From: Thermoflexales bacterium
GTDB taxonomy: Bacteria > Chloroflexota > Anaerolineae > Fen-1058
NCBI GenBank assembly: GCA_030834835.1
Contig: JAUQXD010000011.1
Span: forward strand, 1 to 5,452
Direction: 5' to 3'
DNA: 5,452 nucleotides
The notes under the pieces are model-generated. The model ran no database searches and was not told where the DNA came from. It saw nothing but the letters and a program-made list of their open reading frames with translations. A program made the translations under genes and the position numbers. Below are positions 1-4,511 of the stretch, piece by piece (position 1 is the first letter of the stretch; every line of letters begins with the position of its first letter).

Positions 1-588
1 CTCTGGCTATTCAATGGCCAGGAGGCACGCCCGATAGGTGATATAGAAGACTGCATCGGAGGTTACATTTGGTCGGCAAACGAGCAGCGGGCGGTCATAT
101 TGCCAGACTCTCCTCCTGGAAAATGTGAAACGGCTGAATCTTGGATTCTTGATATAGAGACTGGTTATCTCGCTCCGTGGCTTATCAAATCAGATTACGA
201 TCGTTCGATATCTATCACTGACGTTAGTGATGATGGCAGCGCAATTCTGTTTGGTACGCCGCAAGGAAGTCTTTATATCCGAAACCTAAGTGATAACACG
301 GACACGCTCGTGTTAAGCCGCCCGGGTTCAGGAGTGAAAGGTGCCTGGCTTCATGATGGACAGAAGTTGCTAGTCCAAGAGACCTCATTGGGGTCCCTGA
401 CTACACAGCTGTTGATCTATCGCGAAGGTGAAGCGTCACCTCAAAAAATCGAGATAGCACCGCCTGATCTATTTGTGAGTCATTGGCGGCTATCCCCTGA
501 CAGAAAATGGCTGGCTTTTCTGACCGAAAAACGCGACGAGTTCCAGAGTAATGGTCTTTGGGTTGCAGACCTGAGATCAGTACAATGA
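1..588 (+). CDS. Beta-propeller (TolB/WD40-like) protein, C-terminal part; 5' end outside the window
   Basis: The frame is open from base 1 to a TGA at 586-588, giving 195 residues with no convincing start. The gene is therefore cut by the window edge; the TTG at 100 is internal. The sequence shows blade-like repeats: a hydrophobic strand, an S/D-D-G or S-P-D turn, then a second strand. Examples are ITDVSDDGSAILFG, GAWLHDGQKLLVQ and HWRLSPDRKWLAFLTEK, followed by a terminal GLWVADLR. This spacing is typical of TolB/PD40 and WD40-like propellers, which usually act as extracytoplasmic or scaffold binding modules. No catalytic motif or membrane segment is seen in this part, so the ligand or partner cannot be named. 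Base composition differs from the genes to the right: 181-240 has 24/60 G+C, against 38/60 in 2161-2220 inside pgpH. This may mean different ancestry. Family-level call only. Confidence 0.7.
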   Translation, partial: LWLFNGQEARPIGDIEDCIGGYIWSANEQRAVILPDSPPGKCETAESWILDIETGYLAPWLIKSDYDRSISITDVSDDGSAILFGTPQGSLYIRNLSDNTDTLVLSRPGSGVKGAWLHDGQKLLVQETSLGSLTTQLLIYREGEASPQKIEIAPPDLFVSHWRLSPDRKWLAFLTEKRDEFQSNGLWVADLRSVQ

Positions 589-782
589 GTTTTCGTTGAA
601 ACTTCGAATCGAATGGCGCTTGCGTCTATCGTCTTTTGGATAGTGTCCGCGTAACCCGACATGCGACCGCGATCCAGACCTCAGAGGCTTTTACAGACCA
701 TCCGGCATCGCCTGACAGTCATTCGAGCCGACCGGCCAGCCTCGCCAACCGATCCGTTAAAACCTCCGAGGTCTTCTTGCCC
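589..782. other. Intergenic stretch with no supported gene
   Basis: No frame with a good start, ribosome-binding site and plausible protein is seen between the propeller stop and the first long repeat copy. A weak 5-bp inverted repeat (CTATC...GATAG, near 625-642) follows the stop but has no U-tract, so it is not called a terminator. The right part overlaps the 3' end of a speculative minus-strand mini-ORF (719-823). The stretch may hold the decayed remains of an earlier gene, but nothing recognisable was found. Confidence 0.5.
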
Positions 783-823
783 CACCTTGACGCGCCCTCT
801 TTGACTGTGTAGACTTTCCTCAT
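719..823 (-). CDS. Speculative 34-residue mini-ORF whose first 13 codons recur in the second repeat copy
   Basis: On the minus strand an ATG at 823-821 opens a 34-codon frame ending in TGA at 721-719. It begins MRKVYTVKEGASR and continues into a lysine/arginine/leucine-rich stretch that could form an amphipathic helix (KKTSEVLTDRLARLAGRLE). A G-rich stretch (GGCGGGG) lies about 7 nt before the ATG and could act as a weak ribosome-binding site. The first 13 codons match the second repeat copy (minus strand from 1608), where the start is TTG and the single difference is synonymous (ACA/ACG, Thr). Beyond codon 13 the copies diverge. The segment YTVKEGASRWGKKTSEVL vaguely resembles the first helices of excisionase/MerR-type domains, but it is too short for a firm claim. 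It may equally be a chance frame over a regulatory repeat. Confidence 0.2.
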   Translation of the reverse strand: MRKVYTVKEGASRWGKKTSEVLTDRLARLAGRLE

Positions 824-894
824 CGACCAACCCCGCCCGCTGTTTAGACCGTTAGCCAATTTTGTACGATAGCGCACCTGCCCCCTATTTTGTT
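783..894. repeat. Long direct repeat, copy 1 (left flank of mazEF)
   Basis: This copy matches 1568-1687 in the same orientation. The first 39 bases (783-821) match 1568-1606 with one difference. A less conserved middle with a 2-nt length difference follows. Next comes a perfect 20-nt block (852-871 against 1635-1654), and then a tail (871-894 against 1664-1687) that aligns after a 9-nt gap. The missing 9 nt are the left arm of the terminator hairpin found in copy 2, so copy 1 keeps the right arm (GCCCCCT) and T-rich tail without a partner. Similarity stops sharply on the left at 783. With copy 2 it brackets the toxin-antitoxin operon. Confidence 0.85.
787..815 (+). promoter_or_regulatory. Promoter-like site inside repeat copy 1
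   Basis: TTGACG (787-792) and TAGACT (810-815) are separated by exactly 17 bp, a fair match to a sigma70-type -35/-10 pair. The same pair with the same spacing is kept in copy 2. The block is also the start of a possible minus-strand reading frame, so the resemblance could be a by-product of coding. If active, the site would transcribe toward mazE. Confidence 0.35.
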
Positions 895-910
895 CGAAGC
901 CGTGCGTGCA

Positions 911-939
911 TTGACTTATCGCTGGCTGGTGAGTACAAT
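911..939 (+). promoter_or_regulatory. mazEF promoter (sigma70-type)
   Basis: TTGACT (911-916) and TACAAT (934-939) are separated by 17 bp. Each hexamer differs by one base from the sigma70 consensus. The predicted start point is near 946, giving a short leader of about 24 nt before the antitoxin ATG at 970. This is the best promoter match in the window and lies directly before the toxin-antitoxin operon. Confidence 0.75.
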
Positions 940-950
940 GTAAGCACATT
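937..950. promoter_or_regulatory. Candidate operator palindrome for mazEF autoregulation
   Basis: AATGT-AAGC-ACATT is a perfect 5-bp inverted repeat with a 4-nt centre. It overlaps the 3' end of the -10 box and the predicted start point. MazE-type antitoxins, alone or with MazF, are known to bind palindromes over their own promoter, so a site here would block transcription. Function is inferred from position and symmetry only. Confidence 0.4.
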
Positions 951-969
951 CGACAGGAACGAGGGAAGC

Positions 970-1227
970 ATGAGTATCGTAAAAACCCCCATGGTCAAGA
1001 TTGGCAACTCGCGCGGCATTCGCATTCCAAAGGTGCTCATCGATCAGGTGGGCCTGGGCGACGAAGTAGAAATCTCTGTCCAACGTGACCGGCTCATCAT
1101 CCGCCCAACGGCGCGCCCGCGCTACGGTTGGAATGCGCAGTTTCGCGCCATGGCCAGCCGTGGCGATGATCACCTGCTGGACGAGCCAGTCGCTACCCGG
1201 TGGGACGAGAGCGACTGGCAATGGTAG
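970..1227 (+). CDS. mazE: MazE-family antitoxin (AbrB/SpoVT-type DNA-binding domain)
   Basis: This 85-residue protein is the antitoxin of a type II toxin-antitoxin pair. It should bind and inhibit the MazF RNase made from the next gene and repress their shared promoter. Residues ~3-46 form the swapped-hairpin AbrB/MazE fold: MVKIGNSRGIRIPK (8-21), then VGLGDEVEISVQRDRLIIRP (27-46). The C-terminal part is acidic and aromatic and ends WDESDWQW (78-85), a typical toxin-binding tail of this family that occupies the MazF RNA groove. The ATG at 970 is chosen because GAGGGA (961-966) lies just upstream, the protein then begins where the fold begins, and the strong promoter is at 911-939. Longer upstream starts in the same frame would run through that promoter. 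The stop overlaps the mazF start by 7 nt, which implies translational coupling. Confidence 0.9.
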   Translation: MSIVKTPMVKIGNSRGIRIPKVLIDQVGLGDEVEISVQRDRLIIRPTARPRYGWNAQFRAMASRGDDHLLDEPVATRWDESDWQW

Positions 1228-1544
1228 TCAAACGCTTTGAAGTTTACCTGGTCAGCCTCGATCCAACCGTCGGCAGTGAAATCAGAAAAACGCGACCCTG
1301 CCTCATCATTTCCCCGGATGAAATGAATCGTTATATCGCTACCGTCATCGTCGCGCCGATGACGACGACAGGCCAACCTTATCCAACGCGTGTTCCATGT
1401 CGGTTTCAAGGTAAAGCGGGTCAGGTTGTCCTTGATCAACTACGCACGGTGGATAAGACGCGGCTTATCAGGCGGCTCGGCCGCGTCAGCCTGCCAGCAC
1501 AGAAAGCCGTGCTGGTCGTTCTCGCGGAGATGTTCGCCGAATAG
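1221..1544 (+). CDS. mazF: MazF/PemK-family toxin, mRNA-interferase endoribonuclease
   Basis: This 107-residue protein matches the usual length of MazF/PemK toxins (about 110), which cleave single-stranded mRNA at short specific sequences and arrest growth when free of antitoxin. The N-terminal strand FEVYLVSLDPTVGSE (6-20) is followed by RKTRPCLIISPDEMN (22-36) and VIVAPMTTT (42-50). By alignment in mind with E. coli MazF, E20 and R25 correspond to the functional Glu24/Arg29, and T48 lies in the conserved P-x-T/S-T strand. The later VVLDQLRTVDKTRLIRRLGRV segment is also typical. All key positions are present, so the toxin appears intact. ATG 1221 is preferred to the upstream GTG at 1200 because it fits the family N-terminus and overlaps the antitoxin stop (ATGGTAG). 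A purine-rich GACGAGAG lies about 10 nt upstream. Cleavage specificity cannot be read from sequence. Confidence 0.9.
   Translation: MVVKRFEVYLVSLDPTVGSEIRKTRPCLIISPDEMNRYIATVIVAPMTTTGQPYPTRVPCRFQGKAGQVVLDQLRTVDKTRLIRRLGRVSLPAQKAVLVVLAEMFAE
1452..1515 (+). other. Three successive perfect hairpins in the 3' part of mazF
   Basis: Three inverted repeats follow one another inside the coding region. GATAAG/CTTATC is at 1452-1457 and 1464-1469, with a 6-nt loop. GCGGC/GCCGC is at 1472-1476 and 1480-1484, with a 3-nt loop. CCAGCAC/GTGCTGG is at 1494-1500 and 1509-1515, with an 8-nt loop. Such mRNA structure could affect stability or expression of the toxin message, or may be incidental in GC-rich coding DNA. 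No U-tract follows, so none is a terminator. Confidence 0.35.
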
Positions 1545-1571
1545 ACGCTGTGGTAGAACCGCGCCCGCACC

Positions 1572-1600
1572 TTGACGCGCCCTCTTTGACCGTGTAGACT
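1572..1600 (+). promoter_or_regulatory. Promoter-like site inside repeat copy 2
   Basis: TTGACG (1572-1577) and TAGACT (1595-1600) with a 17-bp spacer are identical in sequence and spacing to the pair in copy 1. A start near 1607 would give a transcript running into the terminator at 1660-1687, or through it into pgpH. No other good promoter was found between mazF and pgpH, so this is the best local candidate for the operon promoter. Activity is inferred. Confidence 0.4.
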
Positions 1601-1606
1601 TTCCTC

Positions 1607-1687
1607 AAACGAACTCAACCCGTCGTTTAGGCCTTTAGCCAATTTTGTACGATAATGAAGAGGAGCGAACCTGCTCCTCGTTTTGTT
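1607..1687 (+). ncRNA. Possible ~80-nt small RNA or pgpH leader RNA
   Basis: The interval runs from the predicted start of the repeat promoter to the end of the terminator T-tract. Its 5' end can fold as AAACGA/TCGTTT (1607-1612 with 1623-1628, 10-nt loop). A small GGC/GCC hairpin (1630-1632 with 1638-1640) follows, then a single-stranded AT-rich block conserved in both repeat copies, then the terminator stem. In copy 1 the 5' stem and the terminator stem are both broken. It could be a free small RNA, an attenuating leader for pgpH, or not a transcript at all. It matches no RNA family known to me; it is far shorter than, and unlike, the ydaO c-di-AMP riboswitch. Confidence 0.2.
1660..1687 (+). 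terminator. Intrinsic (rho-independent) terminator
   Basis: GAGGAGC (1660-1666) and GCTCCTC (1673-1679) form a perfect 7-bp stem with a 6-nt loop (GAACCT). The stem is followed by G and a T-rich run TTTTGTTT (1681-1688). Orientation is forward: it would end mazEF transcription or a short RNA started within the repeat. It lies 16 bp before the pgpH start, so it could also act as an attenuator for the operon downstream. Confidence 0.75.
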
Positions 1688-1703
1688 TAGTCATCCATAA
1701 ACC

Positions 1704-3887
1704 ATGTGGTCACCCAACACTCGCTCCGGCAAATCCAATAAGCGGCAAGCCTGGCGCAATACGCGCGTCTGGCTGCTGGGCGCGTTGTTTGTGCTGGGCA
1801 CGGCAGTGATTTTGATCGCGCCGCTCTCGACCTCTGGTCAGGTGGCGCTGAACGCCGGTGACGTCGCGCCCGAAGATGTCCGCGCCCCGCGCACCGCCCG
1901 CTACGTCAGCGACGTGCTGACCGACCTGGCCCGCGATGAAGCCGAGCGCAACGTGGCAGTGCAGTACGACCCCGTCGATCCACGCGTGGCCCGCCAGCAG
2001 ATTGCGTATGCCCGCCAGGTGCTGGACTTCATCCGCGCGGTCCGGCTGGATACGCAGGCCACCCGCGATCAAAAACGCGCCGCGCTGGCCGCCATCGAGA
2101 ATGTGCCGCTGACCGCGACGGCGATCGACGCCCTGCTCGATCTGCCGGCGGACACGTGGCAGCGCGTGTCCCAGGAAGTCATCGCCGTGATCGATCTGAC
2201 GCTGCGCAACGTCATCCGCGATGTGAACGTCGCCGAGTTCAAGTCACGCCTGCCCGCGCTGGTGGCGATCGATCTGAACGAGGATCGGACCCGTCTCGTC
2301 AGCGAAGTGGCCCAGAACTTCATCGTGCCCAATCGCGCGCGCAACGACGCGGCGACCGAACAGGCCCGCGTGGAAGCGCGCAGCAAAGTGGAGCCGCGCC
2401 AGCGCGACATCGAGACCGGGCAGACCATCATCCGGCAGGGCGAAGTGGTCACGCCGCTGCAAATCGAGGCGCTGAACCAGCTGAACCTGCGGCAGTCGCT
2501 GCTGGGCTGGGCCGACGTGGGCAGCACGCTGTTGATCGCGATTGCGGCGTCGGCGCTGCTGGGCCTGTATATGTGGCGCTTCGAAGTTGAACTGCTCGAT
2601 CGGCCGCGGCACCTGCTGTTGCTGCTGCTGCTGCTCCTGCTGTTTTTGCTGGTCGCCAAGTTCATGGTGCCCAATCGCACCGTGCTGCCGTACGTGTTTC
2701 CGGCGGCGGCCCTGTCGATGGTGTTGACCGTCATGCTGGGGCCGGGGCTGGCCGTGACCGCCACGCTGTTGCTGGCAGGTCTCATCGGCCTGATGGCGGG
2801 CGGCTCGCTGGATGTGACCATGTATGTGGCGGCCGGCGGCCTGATCGCCGTGTTGTCGCTGGGCCGCGTGGAACGGCTGAACGCCTTCTTTCTGGCCGGC
2901 CTGAATGTGGCGGTGATCAACAGTCTCGTGCTGGTGGCGTTCCGGCTGCCGGCGGGCGGCATCGATCCGATCGGGTGGGTGACGCTGATCGCCGCGACGA
3001 TGATCAACGGCGGTTTGTCGGCCAGCCTGACGCTGGGCGGCCTGTTCCTGATCGGCAATTTGTTTGACCTGACCACCACGCTGCAATTGCTGGAACTGGC
3101 GCGGCCCACCCACCCCCTGTTGAACGAACTGCTGCGCCAGTCGCCGGGCACGTACCATCACACACTGATGGTGGCGAATCTGGCCGAGCAGGCCGCCGAC
3201 CGTATCGGGGCCAACGCGCTGCTGACGCGGGTGGGCGCGTTTTATCACGACATCGGCAAGACGGCGCGGCCCTACATGTTTGTGGAAAATCAGGTGGAAG
3301 GCGCCAACGTGCACGATCAACTGAATTCGCGCACCAGCGCCGAGATCATCGTGAGCCACGTCAACGACGGCATGGAACTGGCCAAACGCTATCGCCTGCC
3401 GTCGCGGGTGCGCGCCTTCATCCCCGAACATCACGGCACGATGCGCGTCAGTTTTCTGTATCAGAAGGCGGTTGACGAATCGCCTATGGGCGCGGCCGGC
3501 GTGGACGAGAAGGCGTTTCGTTATCCCGGCCCCAAACCGCAGAGCAAAGAGACCGCGCTGTTGATGCTGGCCGACGGCTGCGAAGCCACGGTGCGCGCCA
3601 CGCGGCCGGCCTCGCCGGAAGAACTCAATGAGATCGTGCGCAAGACCATCGCCGATCGCATGGCGTGGGGGCAGCTGGACGAGTGTCCCTTAACACTGAG
3701 CGACCTCGACCAGATCCGGCAGTCGTTTGCCGCGACCTTGCAGGGCATGTTCCATCCACGCCTGCGTTATCCAGGCCAGGAAGCGAAGAGCGACACTGGC
3801 CGCTTGCGCGGTACCGGGCCACTGCTGGCCAAAAACGAGGGAGAGACAGCGAGACCGACTGATGGCAAACAAACCGATCAAGTCTAA
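1704..3887 (+). CDS. pgpH: Seven-transmembrane HD-domain phosphodiesterase, PgpH/YqfF type (c-di-AMP hydrolase)
   Basis: This 727-residue membrane protein belongs to the 7TMR-HD family. Characterised members such as Listeria PgpH hydrolyse c-di-AMP to pApA, controlling osmolyte uptake and wall homeostasis. The order seen is an N-terminal membrane anchor (~21-43), an extracytoplasmic 7TMR-HDED-like region rich in D/E/R (~45-265), and a multi-spanning membrane block (~268-456) that includes a run of ten leucines (304-313). A cytoplasmic HD domain (~475-670) and a polar tail follow. HD residues seen are YHHT (484-487), HDIGK (515-519), H552 in SHVNDG, EHHG (575-578) and D624 in LADGCEA, so the metal site looks complete. 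FVENQ and the N-x-HD motif after HDIGK are also typical. ATG 1704 begins just before the anchor. No Shine-Dalgarno sequence precedes it, which is odd. It overlaps ybeY by 26 bp, the usual partner. Substrate is inferred from the family. Confidence 0.92.
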   Translation: MWSPNTRSGKSNKRQAWRNTRVWLLGALFVLGTAVILIAPLSTSGQVALNAGDVAPEDVRAPRTARYVSDVLTDLARDEAERNVAVQYDPVDPRVARQQIAYARQVLDFIRAVRLDTQATRDQKRAALAAIENVPLTATAIDALLDLPADTWQRVSQEVIAVIDLTLRNVIRDVNVAEFKSRLPALVAIDLNEDRTRLVSEVAQNFIVPNRARNDAATEQARVEARSKVEPRQRDIETGQTIIRQGEVVTPLQIEALNQLNLRQSLLGWADVGSTLLIAIAASALLGLYMWRFEVELLDRPRHLLLLLLLLLLFLLVAKFMVPNRTVLPYVFPAAALSMVLTVMLGPGLAVTATLLLAGLIGLMAGGSLDVTMYVAAGGLIAVLSLGRVERLNAFFLAGLNVAVINSLVLVAFRLPAGGIDPIGWVTLIAATMINGGLSASLTLGGLFLIGNLFDLTTTLQLLELARPTHPLLNELLRQSPGTYHHTLMVANLAEQAADRIGANALLTRVGAFYHDIGKTARPYMFVENQVEGANVHDQLNSRTSAEIIVSHVNDGMELAKRYRLPSRVRAFIPEHHGTMRVSFLYQKAVDESPMGAAGVDEKAFRYPGPKPQSKETALLMLADGCEATVRATRPASPEELNEIVRKTIADRMAWGQLDECPLTLSDLDQIRQSFAATLQGMFHPRLRYPGQEAKSDTGRLRGTGPLLAKNEGETARPTDGKQTDQV
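2613..2642 (+). repeat. CTG-rich triplet tract encoding ten consecutive leucines
   Basis: Ten leucine codons in a row (pgpH residues 304-313) are written mostly as CTG, with one TTG and one CTC, making a near-perfect trinucleotide microsatellite. It falls in a predicted membrane helix, where leucine runs are tolerated. Such tracts are prone to in-frame slippage, so helix length could vary between strains. Confidence 0.8.
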
Positions 3888-4350
3888 AGCGATTATTCAT
3901 ACGGAAGTCGGCGCGCGCTACACGTCGCTGGTAAAGCCCGACCGGCTGAAGAAGGCGGTGCGCGCGACGCTGGCTCAACAGCGCGTCAAAGAACGGGTCG
4001 AACTGACTATCGTGATCACGGGCAACGTGCAGCTGCGCAAACTCAACCGGCAGTATCGCCAGATCGACGCGCCCACGGATGTGCTGTCGTTCGACGGCGA
4101 CACAGCCGAAGTCCCGCCATACGGCGGGCACTATCTGGGCGACGTCGTCATTTCGTATCCCAAGGCGAAGGAGCAGGCGCAGGCCGGCGGCCACCCGATC
4201 GAGACGGAGCTGCAATTGTTGGTGGTGCATGGCGTGCTGCATCTGCTGGGGCACGATCACTACTCGCCGTCCGAGAAGGCGCAGATGTGGCAGGCGCAGG
4301 CCGCCGTGCTCCGATCGATCCGCGCGGCGATTACCGCGCCGGTGGAATAG
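3862..4350 (+). CDS. ybeY: Endoribonuclease YbeY, rRNA maturation / ribosome quality control
   Basis: This 162-residue protein matches the UPF0054/YbeY family (about 150-170 aa). These are metal-dependent single-strand endoribonucleases involved in 16S rRNA 3'-end maturation and 70S quality control. The signature HGVLHLLGHDH is at 123-133, with metal ligands H123, H127 and H133 (H-x3-H-x5-H). The conserved LNRQYR...TDVLSF segment (TDVLSF at 72-77) and GDVVIS (93-98) precede it in the right order. ATG 3862 is chosen because it gives the normal N-terminal length; upstream in-frame starts lie deep in pgpH. A purine-rich GAGGGAGAG (from ~3838) lies rather far upstream, so translation may depend on coupling to pgpH, whose last 26 bp it overlaps. 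The stop is followed at once by the octamer array. Confidence 0.95.
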   Translation: MANKPIKSKAIIHTEVGARYTSLVKPDRLKKAVRATLAQQRVKERVELTIVITGNVQLRKLNRQYRQIDAPTDVLSFDGDTAEVPPYGGHYLGDVVISYPKAKEQAQAGGHPIETELQLLVVHGVLHLLGHDHYSPSEKAQMWQAQAAVLRSIRAAITAPVE

Positions 4351-4511
4351 TAAATTGGGGAGTAGTAGATTGGTAAGTTGGTAAATTGGTAGATTGGTCA
4401 ATCTGTTACTGGTCTACCAGTTCCCAATCCACTAATCTACCAATATCCCAGTTCCCAATCTACTAATCTACTAATCTACCACTGTACCAATTTACCAGTT
4501 GACCATTCACC
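4351..4511. repeat. Two head-to-head arrays of an 8-bp unit filling the ybeY-dgkA gap
   Basis: The left array runs from the base after the ybeY stop: TAAATTGG (4351), a degenerate 7-mer, then TAGATTGG (4366), TAAGTTGG (4374), TAAATTGG (4382) and TAGATTGG (4390) in exact 8-bp register. After about 20 nt the reverse-complement unit CYAATYTA takes over from 4417. It gives about 12 units of 7-8 bp, including three of CTAATCTA and one each of CCAATCTA and CCAATTTA, ending with CC at 4510-4511 directly before the dgkA ATG. The arrays pair well: 4379-4391 with 4485-4497 (13 bp perfect), 4363-4373 with 4455-4465 (11 bp perfect), and 4385-4398 with 4431-4444 (one G-U). An inner ACTGGT-CT-ACCAGT hairpin is at 4408-4421. 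The region is AT-rich against its GC-rich neighbours and codes for nothing plausible. Confidence 0.9.

Larger units (their letters stand above)
1568..1687. repeat. Long direct repeat, copy 2 (right flank of mazEF)
   Basis: This is the second copy of the sequence at 783-894, in the same orientation and about 785 bp downstream. It starts 24 bp after the mazF stop. The first 39 bases have one difference from copy 1, and 1635-1654 is a perfect 20-nt match to 852-871. Unlike copy 1 it carries the left arm of a GC-rich hairpin and therefore ends in a complete intrinsic terminator. It ends 16 bp before the pgpH start. Confidence 0.85.

Noticed and set aside
783..821. RNase P RNA on the minus strand (GAGGAAAGTC matches conserved region I)
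   Set aside because: Only the 10-mer matches. The expected following bases, the partner conserved region near the 3' end and the long helices are absent, and the same bases read better as codons or as a promoter.
783..894. Integron attC site flanking a toxin-antitoxin cassette
   Set aside because: Repeat-flanked TA cassettes suggest integron cassettes, but no GTTRRRY/RYYYAAC core pair is present. GTTAGCC in copy 1 fails at the sixth base and copy 2 reads TTTAGCC. No integrase is seen either.
862..969. Longer MazE with 36 extra N-terminal residues
   Set aside because: That extension would be translated from upstream of the strong promoter and through the repeat. The Shine-Dalgarno sequence and family start both point to 970.
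1494..1515. Terminator for mazF at the CCAGCAC/GTGCTGG hairpin
   Set aside because: It lies inside the coding region and has no T-tract. The hairpin at 1660-1687 fits far better.
1607..1703. c-di-AMP (ydaO) riboswitch upstream of the c-di-AMP phosphodiesterase gene
   Set aside because: The interval is too short, and I see no pseudo-symmetric multi-helix ydaO core; only a 5' stem and a terminator are present.
2069..3434. Long minus-strand open frames (360 and 396 codons) opposite pgpH
   Set aside because: Their products are low-complexity (Ser/Arg- or Gln/Arg/His-rich), as expected of shadows of a GC-rich gene. The plus-strand protein has complete family motifs.
4351..4511. CRISPR array
   Set aside because: Units are 7-8 bp with no unique spacers, the orientation inverts midway, and no cas gene is present.
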